From an uncultured Opitutia bacterium (lineage in GTDB: Bacteria; Verrucomicrobiota; Verrucomicrobiia; Opitutales; Opitutaceae), in the NCBI GenBank assembly GCA_903825285.1, contig CAIJZY010000031.1:1-64000 (forward strand): DNA of 64,000 bases. Reading direction: 5' to 3'. The position numbers were made by a program, and so were the translations under genes. The notes beneath the pieces are model-generated. The model was not told the DNA's origin, did not search any database, and saw only the letters and a program-made list of their open reading frames with translations. Shown piece by piece: positions 55,324-63,898 of the stretch (positions within the stretch are counted from its first letter, which is position 1; the number at the start of each line of letters is the position of its first letter).

Positions 55324-56613
55324 ATGGCCGCCCCCGTCTCGCTGCTTGCGCCCCCGGGCGGCTCGCTCACCGCCGCGCAGGCCGCCGCGCTCATCGCCCG
55401 CGCCGCCCCGGCCGCCGCTTTCCGCGGCCAGCGCGTGATCCTCATCATCCCCGATGGCACCCGCACCGCCCCGGTGGGCCTGATGTTCAAGGCCCTCCAC
55501 GCCCACCTCGCGCCGGTGGTGCAGCGGTTCGACGTGATGATCGCGCTGGGCACCCACCCGGCGATGACGGACGAGGCGATCAATGCCCGCGTCGAGCTCA
55601 CCGCCGCCGAGCGCGCCGGCGCCTACCGCGACGTCGCGTTCATCAACCACGAGTGGGACAATCCCGCCGCGCTCCGCGACCTCGGCGTGATCCCCGCCGA
55701 GGAGATCCGCGCGCTGTCCGGCGGGCTCTTCGCAATGGACGTGCCGGTCCACATCAACCGCCGCCTGTTCGACTACGACCGCATCATCATCTGCGGTCCG
55801 GTCTTCCCGCACGAGGTCGTCGGCTTCTCCGGCGGCAACAAGTATCTTTTCCCCGGCGTGGCCGGCCCGGGCATCCTGAACTTCTTCCACTGGCTCGGCG
55901 CGGTCGTCACCAACCCGATGATCATCGGGAACAAGTGGACGCCGGTGCGCCGCGTCGTGGACCGCGCCGGGGCGATGGTGACGGTGCCGAAGCTGTGCTT
56001 CAGCCTCGTGGTCGGCGACGGCGGCGCGTTCTCCGGGCTGTTCGCCGGCACGCCCGAGGTGGCGTGGGACGCCGCGAGTGAGCTGTCGCGCGAGCTCCAC
56101 ATCACGTACAAGGACCGGCCGTTCTCCACCGTGCTGTCGTGCGCGCCGGCGATGTACGACGAGCTGTGGGTCGCGGGCAAGTGCATGTACAAGCTCGAGC
56201 CGGTCGTCGCCGACGGCGGCGAGCTGATCATCTACGCGCCGCACCTCCACGAGATCTCCGTCACGCACGGCGAGCACATCCGCCGGATCGGCTACCACTG
56301 CCGCGACTACTTCCTGAAGCAGTGGGACCAGTTCAAGGACGAGCCCTGGGGAACGCTGGCGCATTCCACGCATGTCCACGGCATCGGCACCTACGACGCG
56401 CAGACCGGGATCGAGACGCCGCGCGTGCGCGTGACGCTGGCCACCGGCCTCAACGAGGCGCAGTGCCGGGAGATCAACCTCGGCTACCGTGACTGGCGCA
56501 CCATCCGCCCGGAGGACTACGCCAACCGCGAGGCCGAGGGCGTGCTGTACGTGCCGAAGGCCGGGGAACGCCTCTACCACCTGCGCAACAAGCCCAAGTG
56601 GGCGGGCGGCTGA
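55324..56613 (+). CDS. LarA-family (nickel-pincer) racemase/epimerase
   Basis: A 429-residue protein of the lactate-racemase LarA superfamily, which uses the nickel-pincer nucleotide cofactor to epimerise alpha-hydroxy acids by hydride transfer. The key residues of LarA are all found with matching spacing: D44 and R47 (IIPDGTR), H78 (GTHP), H163 and K173 (HEVVGFSGGNKYLFPG), H189 (NFFHW); compare D72, R75, H108, H174, K184 and H200 of the Lactobacillus enzyme. It is cotranscribed with the IclR regulator of a pectin locus, so an aldonate or uronate-derived 2-hydroxy acid is a more likely substrate than lactate. Cofactor-synthesis genes larB, larC and larE are not in the window. Confidence 0.88.
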   Translation: MAAPVSLLAPPGGSLTAAQAAALIARAAPAAAFRGQRVILIIPDGTRTAPVGLMFKALHAHLAPVVQRFDVMIALGTHPAMTDEAINARVELTAAERAGAYRDVAFINHEWDNPAALRDLGVIPAEEIRALSGGLFAMDVPVHINRRLFDYDRIIICGPVFPHEVVGFSGGNKYLFPGVAGPGILNFFHWLGAVVTNPMIIGNKWTPVRRVVDRAGAMVTVPKLCFSLVVGDGGAFSGLFAGTPEVAWDAASELSRELHITYKDRPFSTVLSCAPAMYDELWVAGKCMYKLEPVVADGGELIIYAPHLHEISVTHGEHIRRIGYHCRDYFLKQWDQFKDEPWGTLAHSTHVHGIGTYDAQTGIETPRVRVTLATGLNEAQCREINLGYRDWRTIRPEDYANREAEGVLYVPKAGERLYHLRNKPKWAGG

Positions 56614-56628
56614 GCCAGCCCGCGCCGG

Positions 56629-57180
56629 TCACCGGGCCGGAGCGGCGGGCTTCGGATCGAGCTTCACCAGGGCGAAATTGATGGCCGTCAGCACGACCAT
56701 GCCCGCGGCGCCGCCGATAAAGGAAGTGACGAGGGAATGCCGCAGCGCCTCGAAGCCGCCGAAGCCGAACGCGATCAGCTGGAGCAGCGTCACGACCAGC
56801 TTGGCCGCGAGATAACCGAGCGGCGCGAGGATCCACCAGCGCGGCGCCCGGCGCACGGCCCACGCGACGACCAGCGTGAAGACGGCGAGCTCCAGGGCCA
56901 TCAGGCCGAGGGCCTTGCCGGACGGCAGCCCGGTCACCAGCAGGTTGACCGCCGGCGCAAACAAACCGACCAGCAGACCGGTCCCCGCCCCGTAAAGATA
57001 TACCGCGGCAAACGTCGCCCAGAACATCGGCAGCAGATACGCGCCGAGCGGCCGCGCGCCCGCCCAGGGCACGAGGTGCACGAGGAACGGCACGAGCCAG
57101 GCCAGCGTGAGCAGGATGACGGTCTCGCGCGCCGTGACCTTTCGGAAGGCGCCGTCCACAGGGGTCGCAAAGGAGCTCAT
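56629..57180 (-). CDS. Small integral membrane protein, possible ECF transporter S component
   Basis: A 183-residue protein with five to six membrane helices (VILLTLAWLVPFLVHLV, YLLPMFWATFAAVYLYG, GLLVGLFAPAVNLLVTG, LMALELAVFTLVVAWAV, AAGMVVLTAINFALV). Size and pattern, including the small-residue helix GAGTGLLVGLFAP, resemble the substrate-binding S components of energy-coupling-factor transporters, but no signature identifies a substrate and no ECF ATPase is near. The ATG at 57180 is used; the frame upstream is antisense to rsmE. It is divergent from rsmE, with about 55 bases between starts. Confidence 0.7.
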   Translation of the reverse strand: MSSFATPVDGAFRKVTARETVILLTLAWLVPFLVHLVPWAGARPLGAYLLPMFWATFAAVYLYGAGTGLLVGLFAPAVNLLVTGLPSGKALGLMALELAVFTLVVAWAVRRAPRWWILAPLGYLAAKLVVTLLQLIAFGFGGFEALRHSLVTSFIGGAAGMVVLTAINFALVKLDPKPAAPAR

Positions 57181-57235
57181 GGCTGTCCAACTTAGGACGC
57201 GACTCCGCCGGCGCAACCCACAATCCTTTTCCCGC

Positions 57236-57949
57236 GTGAACCTCATTCTGTTCGCCCCCGCCGAGCTCGCCGCGCCGCTCCCGCGGAGTGATCCCCGGGC
57301 CGCGCACCTGCTCGGCGTGCTGCGCCGGCAGCCGGGCGACACCTTTGATGCCGGCGTGATCAACGGCCCGCGTGGCCGGGGCACGCTGGTGGCGATCGGG
57401 ACGGAGGCGCTGACGCTGGCGTTCACGTGGGGGCCGCCGCCCCCGCCGCCCGTGCCGCTCACGCTGCTGGTCGGGCTGCCGCGGCCGCAGACGGCGCGCG
57501 ACATCCTGCGGGAGGCGACGGCGCTGGGCGTGGGCGCGCTGCATTTCGTTCGCGCCGACAAAGGCGAGGCGGGCTATGCGCGGAGCACGCTCTGGTCCTC
57601 GGGCGAGTGGCGGCGCCATGTGATCGCCGGCGCGGAGCAGGCGTTCGACACGCGCCTGCCCGAGGTCACGCACGGCCGGACGCTGGCCGAGGTCCTGGCG
57701 GAGATTCCGCCGGAGGCCACGCGTCTCGCGCTCGACAACTACGAATCGCCGCAGCCGCTGTCCGCCGCCGCGCTCTCGCCCGCCGTGGCGCTCGCCTTCG
57801 GTCCCGAGCGCGGCTGGTCGCCGGCCGAGCGGGACCTGCTGCGCGCATCCCGCTTCACCCTCGTCCACCTCGGGTCGCGCGTGCTCCGCACCGAGACCGC
57901 CGTGATCGCCGCGCTCGCGGTGGTCAGGTCGCGGCAGGGCTGGGCCTGA
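57236..57949 (+). CDS. rsmE: 16S rRNA (uracil1498-N3)-methyltransferase
   Basis: A 237-residue SPOUT-class methyltransferase modifying U1498 of 16S rRNA. A PUA-like N-terminal region (about 1-70) is followed by the knotted domain with LLVGLPRPQTARDILREATA, the RADKGEAGY region, LAFGPERGWSPAERDLLRA and LGSRVLRTETAVIAAL, which are the SAM-binding motifs of RsmE. It starts with GTG at 57236 (VNLILFAPAE). Convergent with rsmD, with a REP pair between them. Confidence 0.92.
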   Translation: MNLILFAPAELAAPLPRSDPRAAHLLGVLRRQPGDTFDAGVINGPRGRGTLVAIGTEALTLAFTWGPPPPPPVPLTLLVGLPRPQTARDILREATALGVGALHFVRADKGEAGYARSTLWSSGEWRRHVIAGAEQAFDTRLPEVTHGRTLAEVLAEIPPEATRLALDNYESPQPLSAAALSPAVALAFGPERGWSPAERDLLRASRFTLVHLGSRVLRTETAVIAALAVVRSRQGWA

Positions 57950-57955
57950 TTGGAA

Positions 57956-58044
57956 TGTGGGAGCGAGCTTGCTCGCGACCCTTCGATGGTCGGCGGCCTA
58001 TGGGTGACTGCCACAAGGTAGTCGCGAGCAAGCTCGCTCCCACA
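57956..58044. repeat. REP-like inverted pair (BIME-type)
   Basis: Two perfect 23-base inverted copies, 57956-57978 and 58022-58044 (core GGGAGCGAGCTTGCTCGCGA), flank 43 bases. Each arm is itself a hairpin (GCGAGC/GCTCGC). It lies between the convergent rsmE and rsmD genes and closely resembles the REP core well known from Pseudomonas genomes. A further single copy is at 46695. Confidence 0.88.
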
Positions 58045-58084
58045 AATTCACTAGCCCCGGCTCCTGCCCAGCCCAATGGGGCGC

Positions 58085-58642
58085 CTACTCCCGGCGGAAA
58101 AAGGCGGTCGTCGGCTGGCGGATGCCCTTGCCCAGGCGTTTCAGCAGTTTCCAGCCCGGCGGCGCGAGCTCCAGCTCGCCCGGCAGCTCGAAGACGACGA
58201 GCGCGTCGGGCTTTGCAGCGAGGGACTCACTCAGGCGTGAAAACAGGATGGGCGCCACGTCGGGGATGATCTCGTAGGGCGGATCGATGAACACGAGGTC
58301 CGGCACGCCGTCCGTCGGCACGGTCCGCGCATCCGCTTGGAACACCTCGGCCACGGACGCGTCGCAGCCGAGGCTCTTGCAGACCGCGGCCAGGTTGCGG
58401 CGCAGGCACGCGGCGGCCTTGGCATTGTGCTCCACGAACACGCCGCCCGCCGCGCCGCGGCTCAGGGCCTCAAGGCCATAGGCGCCGCTGCCGGCGAACA
58501 GGTCGAGAAACCGGGCGCCCACGACGAGCCCGCCCAGGCTGGAGAACACCGCCTGCCGCATGCCGTCGGTGGCCGGCCGCACGGCGTCGCCCTTCGGCAC
58601 CGCCAGCGGGATGCCCCGCGCCGTGCCGCCGCTTATGCGCAT
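58085..58642 (-). CDS. rsmD: 16S rRNA (guanine966-N2)-methyltransferase
   Basis: A 185-residue Rossmann-fold methyltransferase acting on G966 of 16S rRNA. Motifs: MRISGGTARG at the start, RPATDGMRQAVFSSLG, SAM-binding FLDLFAGSGAYGLEALSRGA, and the catalytic DPPY in LVFIDPPYE. Length fits RsmD (about 190). The ATG at 58642 is the family start, although the frame is open further upstream. It is divergent from the MBL-fold gene. Confidence 0.95.
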   Translation of the reverse strand: MRISGGTARGIPLAVPKGDAVRPATDGMRQAVFSSLGGLVVGARFLDLFAGSGAYGLEALSRGAAGGVFVEHNAKAAACLRRNLAAVCKSLGCDASVAEVFQADARTVPTDGVPDLVFIDPPYEIIPDVAPILFSRLSESLAAKPDALVVFELPGELELAPPGWKLLKRLGKGIRQPTTAFFRRE

Positions 58643-58728
58643 GACTCGCCTCCCGGCCGGCAGGACTCCCCGCGGCACCGTTGGAAAATTTGCGCTCGGG
58701 CCAAAAGCAGCTTCATAACCACGCACCC

Positions 58729-59685
58729 ATGACACCGCCGGCCTCGGATCACTTCAACGGGAAAACTTTTTTCAACCCGGGCCCGCGTGCCGACCGCGGC
58801 CTGCTCGACGTGTTGCGCTGGCAGTTCACAAGCCGCGCGGCCCGTTGGCCCCGCTGGGTGGACATCGCCCCGCCGCCCCTGCCGCCGGCCCCGCAGGGAA
58901 GCGCCGTGGCCGTGACATGGGTGAACCATGCGACGTTCCTGCTGCAGACGCCCTGGGGCAACCTGCTGACCGACCCCGTTTTTTCCGACCGCGTGAGTCC
59001 GGTCAGCTGGGCGGGACCGCGGCGGGTCCATGCGCCCGGCGTGGCGCTGGACGCGCTGCCGCGGATCGACGTGGTGCTCGTGAGCCACGACCACTACGAC
59101 CATTGCGACCTGCCGTCGCTGCGGCGCCTCGCGCAGCGGCACCCGGCGCTGTTCGTGGCCCCGCTGCGCCACCATGCGCTCCTCGCCGCCGCGGGCGCGC
59201 ATCGCATCGTCGAGCTCGACTGGTGGCAGGCCCATCAACTGGGGCCGGAGACCGCCGTGACCCTCACCCCCTCACGCCACTGGAGCCGCCGGCACATTGG
59301 CGGCACGAATCACCGGCTCTGGGGCGGATTTCACCTGCGCCTCGGGCCGCACCGCGTCTGGTTTGTGGGCGACTCGGGTTATGACCAGGAACTCTTTCGC
59401 GAGATCGGGCGGCGCGGCGGCGCGCCGGACCTCGCGCTCGTGCCCATCGGGGCCTACGAGCCGAGATGGTTCATGAGCGCGGCGCACATGAACCCGGCGG
59501 AGGCGGTACGCACGCACCAGGACTCCGGCGCGCGGCGCAGCGTGGCGATGCACTGGGGCGCGTTCCAGCTGACCGACGAGGGCCGCGACGAGCCCGTGCG
59601 CGCGCTGGAACAGGCCCGCGCCTCGGCCGGACTCGGGGCGAAGGAGTTTCTCGTCCTGCAGCCCGGAGAGAGCGTGACGGTGTGA
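58729..59685 (+). CDS. MBL-fold metallohydrolase (NAPE-PLD / UlaG-like)
   Basis: A 318-residue soluble hydrolase with a di-zinc site: HDHYDH after VVLVSHD, later histidines in SRHWSRRH, aspartate in FVGDSGYD and a closing histidine in VAMHWGAFQLTDE. The strings WVNHATFLLQ, LLTDPVFSDRVSP and PIGAYEPRWFMSAAHMNPAEAV are those of the NAPE-phospholipase-D-like group, which includes bacterial phosphodiesterases of uncertain substrate. The ATG at 58729 (MTPPASDHF) is preferred over the longer open frame. Monocistronic. Confidence 0.88.
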   Translation: MTPPASDHFNGKTFFNPGPRADRGLLDVLRWQFTSRAARWPRWVDIAPPPLPPAPQGSAVAVTWVNHATFLLQTPWGNLLTDPVFSDRVSPVSWAGPRRVHAPGVALDALPRIDVVLVSHDHYDHCDLPSLRRLAQRHPALFVAPLRHHALLAAAGAHRIVELDWWQAHQLGPETAVTLTPSRHWSRRHIGGTNHRLWGGFHLRLGPHRVWFVGDSGYDQELFREIGRRGGAPDLALVPIGAYEPRWFMSAAHMNPAEAVRTHQDSGARRSVAMHWGAFQLTDEGRDEPVRALEQARASAGLGAKEFLVLQPGESVTV

Positions 59686-59830
59686 TGCGGGGTAAAATTG
59701 CTCGGCCAACATAGAATTTGCCCCACCTCGCTTTTCCTCTAGCGTAGGCCGTTAAATATCATCGCGTTCGGGGGAACCGTCCCCGCCTGCCCATGCTCTA
59801 ACCCGAACGCGCGTGCTGTCTCAGTCTCTC

Positions 59831-61264
59831 ATGAACCGTTTCCGCCTCCTCGCCCTGCTCGGCGTCCTGGCCGCGCTGTGCGCGCGCGCCGGCGCGGAGG
59901 AGCGCAATGCGTGGCCGGTGCGGGTGGCGCAGCAGGACGAGTCCGGCGCGGTCATTGCGTGGGAAGGGCTCGGGCCGCTGCTGTTTGGGCAGACGACGGA
60001 GGAAGGTGGCACCGTGGCGGGCTTCCGGCCATTCTATGTGCGCCGCGCGGACGCCACGGGCCTGACCACCCGGACCACCGTGCTATACCCGGTGTTCATC
60101 TATCGGGCGGACAGCGAGCGGTACAAGTGGACCGTACTCAACCTCATCACCGGGAGCAGGCCCCAGCCGGGAGCCGTGGCGAAGGCGGCGGATCCGACGA
60201 AGGCCTTTGATTTCTGGATTTTCTGGTTCTCGCGCGAGACCGGTTCGCCCGAGACCTCCTACCACGCGTTCTTCCCTGTCCTCGGCACGATCAAGTACCG
60301 CTTCGGTTTCGACCGGCTCACGTGGGTGCTCTGGCCGGTTTATCTGCGGTCGGAGAGCAAGGGAACCGTCACGACCTCCACCCCCTGGCCGTTCCTCCGG
60401 GTCACGCAGGGCACCGAGCAGGGCTTCGCGCTGTGGCCGCTGCTGGGCTGGCGCGACCGGCCGGAGCGCTTCCATCGGACATTCTTCCTCTGGCCGCTGG
60501 GCTGGAACAACACGATCCAGCCGGCGGAGGACGCCCCCGCCGGGACGGCACCGGAGCGGCAGGTGGGCTTCATCCCCTTCTACACGCGGCTGGAGCGTCC
60601 CGGATTCCTCGACCAGAATGTGGTCTGGCCGTTCTTCGGCCACACGGAGCGCACGCTGCCGACGCCCTACCACGAGTCCCGGTACCTCTGGCCCTTCCTG
60701 GTCCAGGGCCGCGGGGAGAACCTCTACGTGAACCGCTGGGCGCCGTTCTACACCCACTCGATCCGGAAAGGCGTGGACAAGACCTGGGTGCTGTGGCCGG
60801 TGCTGCGCCAGGCGAGCTGGACGGAGGGCCGCGTGGCGCAGACCAAGACCCAGTTCCTCTATTTCGTCTATTGGTCGCTGGAGCAGCACAGCCGGACCAA
60901 TCCGCGGGCGGCGCCGGCCGAGCGCACGCATCTCTGGCCGCTGTTCAGCCGGTGGGACAACGGCGCGGGCCGGCGGCAGTTCCAGCTGCTCAGCCCGCTG
61001 GAGGTCTTCTTTCCGGGCAACGAGCCGGTGCGCGACGCCTGGACGCCGCTCTTCGCACTCTACCGCTCCGACGAGCGTGCGCCCGACGACCGGCGCTGGT
61101 CGGCGCTGTGGGGGGCGCTGACCTGGCGGCGGCAGCCGGACGGGGAGGAATTCCACCTCGGGCCGCTCCTCCGCTGGCAGCGCCGGGCCGGGGAACGGAA
61201 TGGACACGTCTTCTGGTTCGATTTTCAGCCCAAACCCGACAGGCTGCCCCCGGCGTCCCGCTGA
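59831..61264 (+). CDS. Exported W/P-rich repeat protein upstream of mlaEFD
   Basis: A 477-residue protein with a signal peptide (MNRFRLLALLGVLAALCARAGA) and then some 10-12 irregular repeats, each a beta-strand pair with a tryptophan-proline motif: TWVLWPVYLR, TPWPFLRVTQ, FALWPLLGW, FFLWPLGWN, NVVWPFFGH, RYLWPFLVQ, TWVLWPVLR, THLWPLFSR. The pattern predicts a beta-barrel or elongated beta structure in the outer membrane or periplasm. It is one base upstream of mlaE, so it belongs to the same transcript and may be the outer-membrane or periplasmic partner of that lipid transporter. I know no named family for it; the role is inference from context. Confidence 0.8.
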   Translation: MNRFRLLALLGVLAALCARAGAEERNAWPVRVAQQDESGAVIAWEGLGPLLFGQTTEEGGTVAGFRPFYVRRADATGLTTRTTVLYPVFIYRADSERYKWTVLNLITGSRPQPGAVAKAADPTKAFDFWIFWFSRETGSPETSYHAFFPVLGTIKYRFGFDRLTWVLWPVYLRSESKGTVTTSTPWPFLRVTQGTEQGFALWPLLGWRDRPERFHRTFFLWPLGWNNTIQPAEDAPAGTAPERQVGFIPFYTRLERPGFLDQNVVWPFFGHTERTLPTPYHESRYLWPFLVQGRGENLYVNRWAPFYTHSIRKGVDKTWVLWPVLRQASWTEGRVAQTKTQFLYFVYWSLEQHSRTNPRAAPAERTHLWPLFSRWDNGAGRRQFQLLSPLEVFFPGNEPVRDAWTPLFALYRSDERAPDDRRWSALWGALTWRRQPDGEEFHLGPLLRWQRRAGERNGHVFWFDFQPKPDRLPPASR

Positions 61265-61265
61265 C

Positions 61266-62018
61266 ATGAAACAGCTCCTCTCCATTTTCGAAAGCTTCGG
61301 CAGCACGCTGGAACTCCTCGTGCGCGCCGGCTCGTACGTCGGCACGCTGCCGCGCCAGCGGGCGCGCTTCATCGAGCAGTGCTACCTGATCGGCTACACC
61401 ACGCTGCCGATCGTGGCCATCCTCAGCTTCTTCATCGGCAGCGTGCTCGCGCTGCAGGCCGGCTATTCGATGCAGAATTTCGGGGCCAAGCAGTTCATTG
61501 GCTCGCTGGTGGGCCTCTCCATGGCGCGCGAGCTCGGCCCCGTCATGGTGGCCATCCTGCTCGCCGGCCGCGTCGGGTCCGCCATCACCGCCGAGCTGGC
61601 GTCCATGAAGGTCTACCAGGAGGTCGACGCGCTGGTGACGATGAACATCCCGCCCGCCCGCATGCTCGTCTTGCCGCGGCTGGCGGCCGCCCTGGCCATG
61701 GTCCCCGTGCTCGCGATCATCGCCGACCTCGTCGGCTGGTTCGGCGGCGCCATCGTGGCGAAGTACGTCGCCTTCATCAGCATCGAGCCCGAGTCCTATT
61801 TCGCGGTGCTGCGGCGCTACATGGTTTTCAAGGACGTGCTCAACGGCCTGATCAAGGCCGAGAGCTTCGGCTTCGTCGTGGTCCTGGTCTGCTGCAACAT
61901 CGGCCTCAACACCCGCGGCGGCCCGCGGGAAATCGGCGCGGCGGTCACCCGCGCGGTCGTCGTGTCACTCATCCTCATCCTCGTGCTCGATTATTTCATC
62001 ACGAAGGCGCTGATGTAA
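61266..62018 (+). CDS. mlaE: Mla-type lipid transporter permease
   Basis: A 250-residue inner-membrane permease of the MlaE/YrbE family with five to six helices (LPIVAILSFFIGSVLALQAGY, MARELGPVMVAILLAGRVGSAI, AALAMVPVLAIIADLVGWFGG, ILILVLDYFITKALM). The ARELGPVM-x-AILLAGRVGSAI-x-AELASMK signature is diagnostic. With MlaF and MlaD it moves phospholipids between inner membrane and periplasm. It overlaps nothing but starts one base after the W/P-repeat gene. Confidence 0.95.
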   Translation: MKQLLSIFESFGSTLELLVRAGSYVGTLPRQRARFIEQCYLIGYTTLPIVAILSFFIGSVLALQAGYSMQNFGAKQFIGSLVGLSMARELGPVMVAILLAGRVGSAITAELASMKVYQEVDALVTMNIPPARMLVLPRLAAALAMVPVLAIIADLVGWFGGAIVAKYVAFISIEPESYFAVLRRYMVFKDVLNGLIKAESFGFVVVLVCCNIGLNTRGGPREIGAAVTRAVVVSLILILVLDYFITKALM

Positions 62019-62027
62019 TCCGCCGCC

Positions 62028-62834
62028 ATGCCCGCCTGCTCCCCCACCCGCAATCCGTTCACCGCCCAGGAGACCCCGGCCGTCGGCGTGGCCATCGAGG
62101 GCCTGAGCAAGAGCTTCGGCCCTCGCCTGGTGCTCGACAACATCACGCTCAGCGTCGAGCCGGGTGAGATCTTCGTGCTCATGGGCCCCAGCGGCTCCGG
62201 CAAGAGCGTCCTGCTGCGGCACATCGTGGGCCTGGAGGCGCCCTCCGCGGGCCGGGTGACCATCAACCGCCAGGACGCCACGGCCGAGACCACGCGCGAG
62301 CACGTGCGCATGGCCATCGTCTTCCAGGCCGGCGCGCTGTTCAATTCCCTCTCGGTCTACGACAATCTCGCCCTCTACCTGCGCGAGCACCGCGTGACCA
62401 ACGAGGCCGGGATCCGCGAGAAGGTCATGCGCGCCCTGCAGATCCTCTCGCTCGAGGGCGCGGCGGAGAAATTCCCGTCCGAGCTCTCCGGCGGCATGAA
62501 GAAACGCGTGGCGATCGCCCGGGCCCTCGTGATGGAGCCGCAGCTGATGCTCTACGACGAGCCGACCAGCGAGCTCGACCCTGTGATGTCCGCCACGATC
62601 AGCGAGATCATTGCCTCGCTGAAGAACGAGTACCACGTCACCACGGTGGTCGTGTCCCACGACCGCGACCTCGCGCTCAACATCGCGGAGCGGGTGGGCA
62701 TCCTGATGGACGGCCGCCTCATTTTCCTCGGGACGCCCGACCAGCTTCGCCAGCCGGAGGACCCGCAGGTGGCCAATTTCCTCTATCCGAAGATCGACCT
62801 GAAGAATCCGCGCTACAAGCAACTGGAGACCTGA
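62028..62834 (+). CDS. mlaF: Mla-type lipid transporter ATP-binding protein
   Basis: A 268-residue ABC ATPase: Walker A GPSGSGKS, signature LSGGMKKR, Walker B LMLYDEPTSELDP and switch histidine in VVSHDRD. The LSGGM-K-KR variant and the ELDP loop are those of MlaF/Ttg2A. It is 9 bases downstream of mlaE and 4 bases upstream of mlaD. Confidence 0.96.
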   Translation: MPACSPTRNPFTAQETPAVGVAIEGLSKSFGPRLVLDNITLSVEPGEIFVLMGPSGSGKSVLLRHIVGLEAPSAGRVTINRQDATAETTREHVRMAIVFQAGALFNSLSVYDNLALYLREHRVTNEAGIREKVMRALQILSLEGAAEKFPSELSGGMKKRVAIARALVMEPQLMLYDEPTSELDPVMSATISEIIASLKNEYHVTTVVVSHDRDLALNIAERVGILMDGRLIFLGTPDQLRQPEDPQVANFLYPKIDLKNPRYKQLET

Positions 62835-62838
62835 AACC

Positions 62839-63831
62839 ATGCAAAACTCACAACAGACCGCCCGTGTCGGGCTCTTCTTCATCCTCGGCCTCGCCCTCAC
62901 CTGGGTCACCTTCGAGACCCTCAGCGGCGGCCGCGTCTTCAAGAACAAGGGCTACACGCTCATCGCGGGCTTCGAGAGCCTGAAGGAGCTGAAGGAGGGC
63001 GACGACGTCCGCATGGCCGGCGTGAAGGTCGGAGTCGTCGAGAAGACCCGCCTCGCCGGCCGCCGGGCCGAGGCCATCCTCCGCATCGAGGGCGACACGA
63101 AGATCCCCAGCGACGCCACCGCCAGCATCGTCATGGCCGGGCTTATCGGGACCAACTACATCGGCGTCGACCTCGGCTCGGCCGGCGTGCCGCCCCTCGC
63201 CCCCGGCTCCGAGATCCGCACCAAGGTCACGCCCGACATCAACGCGATCATGACCGAGCTGGGCAACCTGGGCCAGAAGCTGGAGGGCGCGCTCGGCGCC
63301 TTCGGCAACAGCATGAACGGCGACGGCCGGAATCCCGGGCTGTTCCAGAAGCTCGACCGGCTCGTGACGGAGAACGGCGAGCGCGTGAACACCACGATGA
63401 CCAACCTCCAGGAGATCACCACCAAGCTCAACCGCGGCGAGGGCACGCTCGGCAAGCTGGTCAACGACCCCGCGCTGCACGACGAGCTCGTCGCCGCCGT
63501 GGGCGAGATCAAGACGACCGCCACGCAGGCCCGCGTCTTCGTCACCGACGCACAGGGCCTGCTCGCCCAGGTGAAGACCGGCAAGGGTCCGCTTGGCACC
63601 CTGGTCTATGACGAGGCCGCCGCCAACGACCTCAAGGCCACCGTCGCCAACCTCCGCCAGGTCTCGGACAAGCTGGCCAAGGGCGAGGGCACGCTCGGCA
63701 AGCTCATCAACGACGACTCCCTCTTCACCTCCGCCCAGAGCACGCTGCGCAAGGCGGACCGCGCCATCGACGGCCTCGACGACTCCGGCCCCATCACGGC
63801 CGTGGGCATCGTGGCCAAGTCGCTGTTCTAA
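62839..63831 (+). CDS. mlaD: Mla-type MCE-domain lipid-binding protein
   Basis: A 330-residue protein with one N-terminal membrane helix (ARVGLFFILGLALTWVTFE), an MCE domain (about 35-120; GVKVGVVEKTRL, DATASIVMAGLIGTNYIGVD, GSEIRTKVTPDINA) and a long helical tail (about 125-330). The tail contains three related segments, RGEGTLGKLVNDPALHDEL, TGKGPLGTLVYDEAA and KGEGTLGKLINDDSLF, a repeat typical of MCE proteins with extended needle-like helices. It forms the periplasmic ring that receives lipid. No mlaC or mlaB gene follows; the next gene is convergent argG. Confidence 0.93.
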   Translation: MQNSQQTARVGLFFILGLALTWVTFETLSGGRVFKNKGYTLIAGFESLKELKEGDDVRMAGVKVGVVEKTRLAGRRAEAILRIEGDTKIPSDATASIVMAGLIGTNYIGVDLGSAGVPPLAPGSEIRTKVTPDINAIMTELGNLGQKLEGALGAFGNSMNGDGRNPGLFQKLDRLVTENGERVNTTMTNLQEITTKLNRGEGTLGKLVNDPALHDELVAAVGEIKTTATQARVFVTDAQGLLAQVKTGKGPLGTLVYDEAAANDLKATVANLRQVSDKLAKGEGTLGKLINDDSLFTSAQSTLRKADRAIDGLDDSGPITAVGIVAKSLF

Positions 63832-63847
63832 GCCCGGTCGGCTGGAC

Positions 63848-63877
63848 AAAAAAGGGCGCGCCGGTCGGGCGCGCCCT
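63848..63877 (-). terminator. Intrinsic terminator of argG
   Basis: On the minus strand, a 10-bp perfect stem AGGGCGCGCC/GGCGCGCCCT (63877-63868 with 63862-63853, 5-base loop) followed by six U (63853-63848). It lies 22 bases beyond the argG stop and, read in the other direction, also 22 bases beyond mlaD, so it may serve both. Confidence 0.88.
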
Positions 63878-63898
63878 GGGTGAGGGATGGGAAGCGGC

